Below are positions 1 to 6,053 of a DNA stretch of 7,636 bases, piece by piece. The DNA comes from Chloroflexales bacterium (GTDB lineage Bacteria; Chloroflexota; Chloroflexia; Chloroflexales; Chloroflexaceae), in the NCBI GenBank assembly GCA_013336035.1, contig JAAXUL010000361.1, positions 1-7,636 of the forward strand. The letters run 5' to 3'. How positions within the stretch are numbered: position 1 is the stretch's first letter; every line of letters starts with the position of its first letter. The translations under genes were made by a program, and so were the position numbers. A model generated the notes under the pieces. The model saw nothing but the letters and a program-made list of their open reading frames with translations, ran no database searches and had not been told where the DNA came from.

Positions 1-1
1 G

Positions 2-333
<332 letters not shown>

Positions 334-334
<1 letters not shown>

Positions 335-1254
335 TGAAGACCTGCGTCATCCTCAACCCGGCGGCGGGGCGGGGCGCTGCCGGGCAGCGCCGCGGCGAGC
401 TCGAGGCCGCCCTGAGCGGCGCGGGCCTCGACTTCACCCTCCTCACCACCCACGGACGCGGCGGCGCCACCGAGCTGGCCTTTCAGGCGATCGAGCGCGG
501 CTTCACCTGCGTGGCCGCCGTCGGCGGCGACGGCACGATCAACGAGGTGCTCAACGGCATTGTCGGCAGCAAGGACCGCGGCGTGGGCGAGGCCGCCCTC
601 GGCATCATCCCCCTTGGCACGGGCTCTGACTTCATCAAGGCTCTCGACGGCTTCGAGGCCGGCGACCTCCACGGCGCCATCCGTCGCCTGGCCGCCGGGG
701 CCACCCGCCCCGTCGACGTCGGCCGGATCACCGTCACCGCGGGCGCCCAGGAGATCAAGCGGGCCTTCATTAACGGCCTCGGCGCCGGCATCGACGCCCA
801 GGTGGCCGTCGAGGTGGGCAAGATAACCTGGCTGAGCGGCCTGGCCGCCTATATGGTCGCCTCGATGCGCGCCCTCGCCACCTACCGGCCCGGCCTGATG
901 ACGGTGCGCTACGACGGCAATGAGCTGCGCCGACGGCTCTACTTCGCTACCCTCGGCAACGGCCGCTTCCAGGGCGGCGGCTTCATGCTCACCCCAGCGG
1001 GCAAAATCGACGATGGCCTGCTCGACCTGTGCGCCGTCCAGAGCCTGCGCCCCGATCAGGTGATCCGCTATTACCCGAGGCTGCTCGACGGCACCCACGT
1101 CAGCCTGCCGGTGGTCACCACGGCCCAGGCCCGCCAGATCGAGATCAGCTCGTCCGTCCCCTTCCCCGTCGCCACCGACGGCGAGGTCGTCGCCACTGAC
1201 GCCACATACGTCGCGGTGGAGACCCTGCCGGGGGCGGTCAGGCTGGTGGCGTAG
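334..1254 (+). CDS. Diacylglycerol/lipid kinase family protein (YegS/BmrU-like)
   Basis: The 306-residue product has the layout and normal length of the bacterial YegS/BmrU/DgkB lipid kinases, which use ATP to phosphorylate diacylglycerol or a related lipid at the cytoplasmic face of the membrane. The N-terminal DAGK catalytic domain starts with VILNPAAGRG (about residues 5-14). It holds the nucleotide-binding motif GGDGTINEVLNGI at residues 64-76 and the GTGSDF loop at 95-100, where many relatives have GTGNDF. The C-terminal beta-rich domain contains GNGRFQGGGF and the KIDDGLLDL segment near residues 224-232, which includes the family's conserved Asp-Gly. There is no signal peptide or membrane segment. 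The ATG is fixed by its one-base overlap with the trpB stop (TGATG); no separate Shine-Dalgarno is needed if ribosomes reinitiate. The true lipid substrate cannot be told from sequence: diacylglycerol, sphingoid base or another polyprenyl/glycolipid are all possible. The next gene is convergent, so the operon ends here. Confidence 0.9.
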
Positions 1255-1257
1255 CGA

Positions 1258-1271
1258 GGCGCGCCCGCGCC
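1258..1271. terminator. GC-only hairpin between convergent stops (possible weak bidirectional terminator)
   Basis: GGCGC (1258-1262) and GCGCC (1267-1271) form a 5-bp stem with a four-base loop. It fills most of the 18-bp gap between the stop of the lipid kinase gene (+) and the stop of the ATPase gene (-). There is no T-tract on either strand, so it is at best a pause or Rho-type site. In a GC-rich genome a stem this short can be chance. Confidence 0.25.
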
Positions 1272-1272
1272 G

Positions 1273-3909
1273 TCAGGCGGGATCGGCGGGGGTGCGCGCC
1301 AGCTCGTGCGTGAGGCCGAGGCGCGCGAAGAGCTCGCGGGCCTGCCGCCAGAGCTCCCGGCCGCGGGCCGAGTCGCCGCGAATCAGCTCGTGACAGGCCC
1401 AGGACCTGAGGGTGCGGGCCTGCTCGCCAACGGCTCGCGCCTCGGCGAAGATGCGGGCGCTCTCCTCGTAGCAGGGGCGGGCGCCCTGCGAGTCGCTCAT
1501 GGCGCTGATGGCGTTGCCGAGCGCGCGGCAGGCCGCCGCGACCTCGCGGGGGCCCTCGGCAGTCCGGGCGGTGTCGAGGGCCTGCTGGGCCGCCTCGACC
1601 GCCTCGGTCACGCGCCCCTGGCAGAGGCACGCCTCGGAGATCGCGCAGTAGAAGTCGGCGTAGGCCGTGATCCGGCTGGCCTGGCACAGGGTGATCCCGC
1701 GCCGAGCCTCGGCCTCGGCCAGCGCATAGTCGCCCAGGCCGTTGAGCGTGAGGGCCAGATTGGTCAGGATATAGATCTCATTGATCCGGGACTGGCTCTC
1801 GTGGGCGACCTGCAGCCCCTCCTGGAGGAAGGTAAGGGCGGCCTCGTAGTCGCCCTGGGTGTTGGCGGTGTAGCCGAGGTTGCTGAGCTGGGTTGCCATC
1901 TGGGGCAGGTTGCGCACCTCGCGGTTGTGGCGGAGGGCCTCGAGCAGGCTGTGCCGGGCCGCATCGTAGTCGCCGAGCAGCTCGTAGGCCAGCCCAATCA
2001 TGCACTTGCAGCGGGCGGCGCTGTCAGGGTCGTCGATGCGGGCGAGCAGCTCGAGGGCCCGCCGCCCGAGCTCGAGGGCGGCGCGCGGCTGGTCGTTGCG
2101 CAGCTCGGCCCAGGCGACGTGATTGAGCGCCAGGGCCAGCTGGCGCGCATCGCCGGCAGACTCGGCCAGCTCGACCGCGCAGCAGGCGCTGGTCGCGGCG
2201 GCCTCGTAGTCAAGATTGAAGTCTTGCACATAGGCCAGGCCGTTCCAGGCCCGGGCCGCCGCCGCCGGATCCCCCGCCTGCTCGGCGAGCTCGGCCATCT
2301 GGGTGTAGCTGGCGATGGCGTCACCGAGGCGCGCGTTCGCCGCCTGGGTCTCGGCGAGGCCCTCGTAGCAGGCGATCCGGTCGGGGATCGCCTCGGCGTC
2401 GTCGGGGAGGAGCGCCAGGGCGGCGCGGAAGTGGGCGAGCGAGGCCTCGACGGCGTAGGTCTCGCGGGCGTGGTTGCCGGCCAGCACATACCAGTGGGCG
2501 GCCATTCGCGGGTGGGCGCCGCGCGCAAAATGGTCGGCGATCAGGCCAGCGTAGGCGGCGCGCCCGGCGCAGTGCTCGATCAGCCACCCGGCCACGCGCC
2601 GATGGTAGACCTGCCGCATATCGGGCGGGACCTGCCCGTAGGCCACCTCGTGCAGCAGCTCGTAGCGAAAGGCGTACTCGTGCTGGCCGGGAAAGCGCGA
2701 CTCGACGAGGCGCGTGATGCAGTCCTTCCGCTCGAGGCCGGTCAGGATGGTGTCGAGCGCGGCCATGTGCTCGACGGCACCATACTCGAGGCAGGCGTCG
2801 GTGAGCTGCAGCGTCGCGTCGGCCCAGAAGAAGCGCCCAACCACGGCGGCCCGCACCAGAAAGTCGCGCTCGCCGGGGCTCAGGGCCTGGATGCGGCTGC
2901 GAAGCAGATCGGCGAGAGTGCTGGGGATGCGCAGCCGCGCGAGGCGCCCAGGGCGGATCTGCCAGGCCGAGGGGCCGGGGACGATAACCCTATCGGCGAT
3001 GAGCATTTTGATCAGCTCTTCGATATAGAAAGGGTTGCCCTCGGCGCGGCTGACGATCATCGCGCGCAGGTCAGAGGGGAGCTTACCGGCCTTGCGCAGG
3101 ATCTCGCCCACCAGGCGCCGCCCGGCGTGCTCATCGAGGGGCCCCAGGTCGACCCGGGTGCCGCCCCAGCTGGGCCGGCGCTCGTAGAGGCGCTGCTGGG
3201 CCAGACAGACGACCAGGGCGCCCACGCCGCGCCCCTCGGCGAATACCTCGGCGATGGCCTCAAGCGAGCTGTTGTCGGCATAGTGGAAGTCGTCGATGAA
3301 CAGGACGACGGGCGTCTGGGCGGTGAGGGCGGCAAGACACTGGGTGGCATACAGAAGAGCCCGGTCGCGTACCTGGCGCGGCTCGGTGAGGAGGCTGCGC
3401 AGATAGGGACTGTCGGCAAAGTCATAGCCGGCGAGGTGGCCGATGACATGGGCCTTCTCGAGGCTGCCGTGGCCGAGCAGGCTGGCGACCCCCCCTTCGA
3501 GCCGGGCCCGCACCTCGCCCAGGGCGGCGCCCTCGCTAATATGGAAGAGGGCGCCAACCAGGAGGTGTATCAGGCTATAGGGCTGGGCGGTGCTCTGGCG
3601 GTCAGCCTGTAGGCTGAACACAGCGACCGTATCGGGCAGGCGAGCGACAACCTGGCGCAGCTCGTGGGCCAGGCGCGACTTGCCGATCCCGGCGGCGCCC
3701 ACCACGGTGACGAGCCGGGACTCGCCGTGCTCGATGACCTCGTAGAGGTTGCGGAGGAGAAGCTGCAGCTCGCGATCACGACCGATGAGCGGCGCACCGA
3801 TGCTCATCACCTCAGCGGGGGTGTAGGACGTCGGGCTGCCCGGGCGAGCGGTGCCTTGAGCGGGGTCGTCGTTGGTCGTCATGGAAGCGTGACCGCAGAG
3901 ACATTTCAC
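1273..3909 (-). CDS. STAND/AAA-type ATPase with C-terminal TPR repeats (MalT/cyclase-associated ATPase type)
   Basis: The product is up to 878 residues. The first ~40 are low-complexity and probably disordered. A nucleotide-binding domain follows: the PLIGRDREL entry motif (40-48), Walker A GAAGIGKS (71-78) and Walker B VVLFIDDFHYAD (201-212). The later EGNPFYIEELI segment is typical of the ATPase module attached to bacterial adenylate cyclases, Ser/Thr kinases and LuxR-type MalT regulators. The region from about residue 450 to the end is a run of TPR helices with repeated G-x-Y-x-x-A and A-x-A-L patterns, for example GDYDAARHSLLEAL and GDYEAALTFLQEGL. Such proteins act as ATP-dependent switches that assemble on binding a ligand or partner. 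No cyclase, kinase or helix-turn-helix domain is present at either end, so the output is unknown. Start choice is uncertain: GTG at 3909, ATG at 3882 (residue 10) and ATG at 3807 (residue 35) all lack a well-spaced Shine-Dalgarno. The ATPase fold needs only the sequence after residue 35. It is convergent with the lipid kinase gene and lies downstream of a small gene on the same strand. Confidence 0.88.
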   Translation of the reverse strand: MKCLCGHASMTTNDDPAQGTARPGSPTSYTPAEVMSIGAPLIGRDRELQLLLRNLYEVIEHGESRLVTVVGAAGIGKSRLAHELRQVVARLPDTVAVFSLQADRQSTAQPYSLIHLLVGALFHISEGAALGEVRARLEGGVASLLGHGSLEKAHVIGHLAGYDFADSPYLRSLLTEPRQVRDRALLYATQCLAALTAQTPVVLFIDDFHYADNSSLEAIAEVFAEGRGVGALVVCLAQQRLYERRPSWGGTRVDLGPLDEHAGRRLVGEILRKAGKLPSDLRAMIVSRAEGNPFYIEELIKMLIADRVIVPGPSAWQIRPGRLARLRIPSTLADLLRSRIQALSPGERDFLVRAAVVGRFFWADATLQLTDACLEYGAVEHMAALDTILTGLERKDCITRLVESRFPGQHEYAFRYELLHEVAYGQVPPDMRQVYHRRVAGWLIEHCAGRAAYAGLIADHFARGAHPRMAAHWYVLAGNHARETYAVEASLAHFRAALALLPDDAEAIPDRIACYEGLAETQAANARLGDAIASYTQMAELAEQAGDPAAAARAWNGLAYVQDFNLDYEAAATSACCAVELAESAGDARQLALALNHVAWAELRNDQPRAALELGRRALELLARIDDPDSAARCKCMIGLAYELLGDYDAARHSLLEALRHNREVRNLPQMATQLSNLGYTANTQGDYEAALTFLQEGLQVAHESQSRINEIYILTNLALTLNGLGDYALAEAEARRGITLCQASRITAYADFYCAISEACLCQGRVTEAVEAAQQALDTARTAEGPREVAAACRALGNAISAMSDSQGARPCYEESARIFAEARAVGEQARTLRSWACHELIRGDSARGRELWRQARELFARLGLTHELARTPADPA

Positions 3910-3969
3910 TGACGCTGAATAAACGCCATCGCCGTGCTATTTGGCATAGGCGACAATTGTATGTTTGTT

Positions 3970-3975
3970 AGTATA
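3970..3975 (-). promoter_or_regulatory. Possible -10 box for the ATPase gene
   Basis: On the minus strand TATACT (one mismatch to TATAAT) lies about 60 bp before the GTG at 3909, in an AT-rich dip within otherwise GC-rich sequence. I find no convincing -35 hexamer at 16-18 bp spacing. A palindromic ACAATTGT (3953-3960) lies just downstream and could be an operator, but eight bases is weak evidence. Confidence 0.3.
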
Positions 3976-3980
3976 ACCGG

Positions 3981-4010
3981 AAACGGGCAAAGGGAGAGCG
4001 ATGCCCTCCC
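3981..4010 (-). terminator. Hairpin terminator after the small helical-protein gene
   Basis: Read on the minus strand, GGGAGGGC and GCTCTCCC pair over 8 bp (one G-U) around a three-base ATC loop (4010 to 3992), followed by TTTGCCCGTTT. It starts 30 bp after the stop of the 4041-4292 gene. The T-run is short and interrupted, so termination may be partial, with some read-through into the ATPase gene. On the plus strand the G-U pair becomes an A-C mismatch, which favours function on the minus strand. Confidence 0.5.
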
Positions 4011-4040
4011 TACGATGGCCCACACTTTATCTGGCGCCGG

Positions 4041-4292
4041 CTAAGCCTCGACGAACTCGGCCTGGAGAGCAGCGATCGCGATACGCACCTGGCGCGCGCG
4101 CCCCTCGAGGGTTGTGGCCATGGCACGTGCGGCCGAGAGTTGGGCGGCGCGGGCGCCCGATGCGGCTCCAGCGGGCACCTGCTCGGTCTCGAGGCGCTGC
4201 ACGGACTGGCGGGCTCGCTCGACACTTGGGGCCAGCGAGTTGAGCCGGCCATGCAGCACCTCGAGACGTGTGCAGAAGAACTCTGTGGGCAT
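4041..4292 (-). CDS. Small helical/coiled-coil hypothetical protein (83 aa)
   Basis: I do not recognise this family. The frame stays open to 4421, but ATG at 4292 is the best start: GGGGAG (4307-4302) sits nine bases ahead of it, and the 43 extra residues of the longer form come from promoter and hairpin sequence. The 83-residue product begins MPTEFFCTRLEVLHGRL. It is rich in Ala, Leu, Arg, Glu and Gln with leucine/valine spacing near three to four residues, which suggests two alpha helices or a short coiled coil split by an AGAASG turn near the middle. It has one Cys near the N-terminus (FFC), and no signal peptide or membrane helix. A promoter-like extended -10 upstream, a 5'-leader hairpin and a terminator after the stop all support a real single-gene transcript. 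A role as a structural or partner protein for the adjacent ATPase is possible but only suggested by position. The opposite frame (4001-4243) is also open but has an Arg/Pro-rich composition typical of a shadow. Confidence 0.6.
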   Translation of the reverse strand: MPTEFFCTRLEVLHGRLNSLAPSVERARQSVQRLETEQVPAGAASGARAAQLSAARAMATTLEGRARQVRIAIAALQAEFVEA

Positions 4293-4315
4293 GGCTACTT
4301 TCTCCCCATGACTGA

Positions 4316-4340
4316 GCCCCACCACTGGGAGTGGTGGGGC
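4316..4340 (-). promoter_or_regulatory. Strong perfect hairpin in the 5' leader of the small gene
   Basis: GCCCCACCACT and AGTGGTGGGGC form a perfect 11-bp stem with a three-base loop. It lies 23 bp upstream of the ATG at 4292 and downstream of the predicted promoter, so it would be in the mRNA leader. No T-run follows on either strand, so it is not a standard terminator. The stem's CCCCA arm could alternatively pair with the TGGGG at the Shine-Dalgarno (4308-4304), so the hairpin may keep the ribosome site free, or act as a mRNA stabiliser. The function is inference. Confidence 0.55.
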
Positions 4341-4393
4341 CGTAGCATTCGGCCAGGCGTACCGCCCCTCCGCGGCGATCATTATCTGTATCC

Positions 4394-4402
4394 AGTATAG
4401 CA
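4394..4402 (-). promoter_or_regulatory. Extended -10 promoter for the small helical-protein gene
   Basis: On the minus strand TGCTATACT is an extended -10 (TGn plus TATACT). Transcription would begin near 4387, giving a leader of about 95 nt that includes the perfect hairpin. The hexamer at 17-bp spacing, TGTGCA, matches the -35 consensus at only three positions, which an extended -10 can tolerate. Confidence 0.45.
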
Positions 4403-4463
4403 TAGTCCCCATATTATGCACAGGGTTTTTCCAGGTAATGTCGAGATTGTAAGAGGGCGGATC

Positions 4464-4472
4464 TGCTATACT
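4464..4472 (+). promoter_or_regulatory. Extended -10 promoter for nhaA
   Basis: TGCTATACT on the plus strand is identical to the extended -10 of the divergent small gene and forms a 9-bp inverted repeat with it, about 61 bp apart. Transcription would start near 4478-4480, right at the GGGG that opens the folded leader. No good -35 hexamer is visible. The close fit between the likely start and the first helix supports the call. Confidence 0.5.
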
Positions 4473-4477
4473 AGCTG

Positions 4478-4558
4478 GGGTAACCTACGGTAGTAGGCAC
4501 GCCCAACTGCATAGCGCCTCGGCGCGATAATGCCGAGAAATGGAGGAGGCTGTCACCC
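4478..4558 (+). promoter_or_regulatory. Candidate riboswitch/attenuator aptamer in the nhaA leader
   Basis: This segment can fold into a compact three-way structure. An outer helix pairs GGGTAAC (4478-4484) with GTCACCC (4552-4558), six of seven positions matching. Inside are a first hairpin, CCTAC/GTAGG with a GGTA loop (4484-4497), and a second, CTCGGC/GCCGAG with an eight-base GCGATAAT loop (4518-4537). A purine-rich linker GAAATGGAGGAGGC leads back to the outer helix. The 3' strand of the outer helix is the same stretch used by the terminator that follows, so the two folds exclude each other. Ligand binding that stabilises the outer helix would prevent termination, making an ON switch. 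Known leaders of cation transporter genes include the nhaA-I, nhaA-II and DUF1646 RNAs, reported to sense Li+ or Na+. I cannot match this one to a class by eye. Confidence 0.5.
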
Positions 4559-4579
4559 AATGGGGGCTGCCCTTTTTTT
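4548..4579 (+). terminator. Intrinsic terminator within the nhaA leader (attenuator)
   Basis: GTC-A-CCC (4552-4558, A bulged) pairs with GGGGGC (4562-4567) around an AAT loop. After one T-T mismatch the stem is extended by GGC (4548-4550) with GCC (4569-4571). One C later comes a run of seven T (4573-4579). This is a textbook Rho-independent terminator, yet it stands ~97 bp upstream of the nhaA start and downstream of the predicted promoter, so it should control read-through into nhaA rather than end a gene. Confidence 0.7.
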
Positions 4580-4587
4580 GGACCGCT

Positions 4588-4614
4588 CAGCGGCGGCATG
4601 ATCGACCACCGCTG
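4588..4614 (+). other. Second hairpin in the nhaA leader, after the terminator
   Basis: CAGCGG (4588-4593) pairs with CCGCTG (4609-4614), then after a C-A mismatch GG (4595-4596) with CC (4606-4607), with a nine-base loop. It would form only in read-through transcripts. It may be a spacer or stabilising element; the remaining leader to 4675 shows nothing else except the nhaA Shine-Dalgarno AAGGAG (4661-4666). Confidence 0.35.
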
Positions 4615-4675
4615 TTGCGCGAGTGGGGCCAGGCAGGCGTGGCGTCGCTATGGCTGAGGAAAGGAGCTCTCTTAT

Positions 4676-6033
4676 ATGGCACGACTGCCCGTGACGCCGG
4701 CCCGCCACTGGCGTGAAACTCCGCTGGCCCGCGTGCTCTCGCCGATGCAGCGCTTCATCCAGAGCGAAACATCGAGCGGCCTCATCCTGATCGCCGTGAC
4801 CCTGATAGCGCTGGTGCTGGCCAACTCGCCCCTCGCCGCCACGTACAACGCCGTCCTGCACACCGAGATCGGCCTGACAGTCGGCCCATTTGCGCTGCAC
4901 GAGAGCCTGCTGCACTGGATCAATGACGGCCTGATGGCGCTGTTCTTCTTCCTGGTCGGGCTCGAGCTCAAGCGTGAGGCCCTTGTCGGCGAACTTGCCA
5001 GCCTCCGCCAGGCCCTACTGCCGATCCTGGCCGCGACCGGCGGTGCGCTCATACCCGCCGTCCTCTACGCCGCGCTCAATCGTGGCGGGCCAGGCGCGGC
5101 CGGCTGGGGCGTGCCGATGGCCACCGACATCGCCTTCGCCCTCGGCGTGCTCGCCCTCCTTGGCAGCCGCGTCCCCTGGACGCTGAAGGTCTTCCTGACC
5201 GCGGTGGCCGTGATCGACGACCTGCTCGCCGTGCTGATCATCGCCCTCTTTTACTCGAGCGGCCTCGACCTTATGGCCCTCAGCCTCGGCCTCGGCGCGC
5301 TCGCGCTGCTCGGAGTGGTCAACCTCCTGGGCGTCCGGACGATCTCGTTCTACACCATTCTGGGGCTAATCGTCTGGCTCGCCTTCCTGAAGTCGGGCGT
5401 GCACGCCACCATTGCGGGGGTGCTGGTCGCGCTCACCGTCCCGGCGCGCAACCGCATCGACCCCGAGGCGTTTCTCGAGCGGGCCAGGGGCCTGCTCGAG
5501 AAGTTCCGCGAGAGCTGCCCGCCTGGCCAGAGCATGATGCTCACCGATGAGCATCAGGAGGGCGCGGTCCTGGCGCTCGAGCGCGCCTGCGAGGCGGTGC
5601 AGGCGCCGCTCCAGAAGCTCGAGCACCTGCTCCAGCCGTGGGTGGCCTTTGGCGTCATGCCGATCTTCGCCCTGGCCAACGCCGGGGTCGCGCTGTCCGC
5701 GCAAGGGCTGATCGGCGAAGCGCGGCCCGTCGCGCTAGGCGTGGTGGTGGGTCTCGTGCTGGGCAAGCCGATCGGGCTGATCGGCACCACCTGGATCGCG
5801 GTGCGCCTAGGCATCGCGCACCTGCCGCAAGGGGTCAGCTGGCGCCAGATCGGGGGTGTGGGGTGCCTGGCGGCATGGGCTTCACCATGTCGCTCTTTAT
5901 CGCCACCCTAGCCTTTTCCGATGCCGCCTTGCTCGAGGCCGCGAAGCTCGGGATCCTGGTCGCGTCGACCGCCGCGGGGCTGCTCGGCTATGGCATCCTC
6001 TGGCTGACAGCGTCGAGCGACGCCGAGGACTAG
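4676..6033 (+). CDS. nhaA: Na+/H+ antiporter NhaA, with a one-base frameshift near the C-terminus
   Basis: NhaA is an inner-membrane antiporter that expels one Na+ (or Li+) in exchange for two H+, giving salt and alkaline-pH tolerance. The start ATG at 4676 has AAGGAG nine bases ahead. Family hallmarks are clear: the ATDIAFALGVLALLGSRVP helix with Asp151, the paired ion-binding aspartates IDDLLAVL (Asp181-Asp182), LEHLLQPWVAF, FALANAGV, and Lys364 in VLGKPIGL, equivalent to the Lys of E. coli helix X. A ~60-residue hydrophilic loop (about 255-315) is longer than in E. coli. After Ala399 the frame is lost: the zero frame ends at 5911 with a non-family tail (411 aa). The next frame immediately continues with GGMGFTMSLFIATLAF and the final helix, ending at TAG 6031-6033. 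Restoring one G in GCGGCATG (5870-5877) gives 452 residues, a normal length. The break is a sequencing error or a real disabling mutation. Transcription is probably controlled by the leader attenuator. The gene is convergent with the solute-binding protein, 20 bp apart. Confidence 0.93.
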
Positions 6034-6053
6034 TACACCGTCCAGCCAGCGGC

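Noticed and set aside
1306..3612. A 768-codon open frame on the plus strand, antisense to the ATPase gene.
   Set aside because: Its product is a Gly/Ala/Leu/Val/Arg-rich sequence with no domain, explained by G/C third-position bias of the real minus-strand gene, which has clear Walker and TPR motifs.
4293..4421. The longer, 126-residue version of the small minus-strand protein starting at 4421.
   Set aside because: The added N-terminal part is translated from the predicted promoter and the perfect hairpin, while ATG 4292 has a well-placed Shine-Dalgarno.
4540..4716. A 58-codon frame from ATG 4540 through the nhaA leader and into nhaA.
   Set aside because: It crosses a strong terminator, lacks a spaced Shine-Dalgarno and overlaps nhaA out of frame; the leader is better explained by RNA structure.
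5851..5877. Programmed -1 frameshifting in nhaA.
   Set aside because: The G-rich stretch at 5852-5863 does not give a proper slippery heptamer in the zero frame, and family similarity continues in the zero frame up to 5872, so the shift lies after it. A simple indel fits better.
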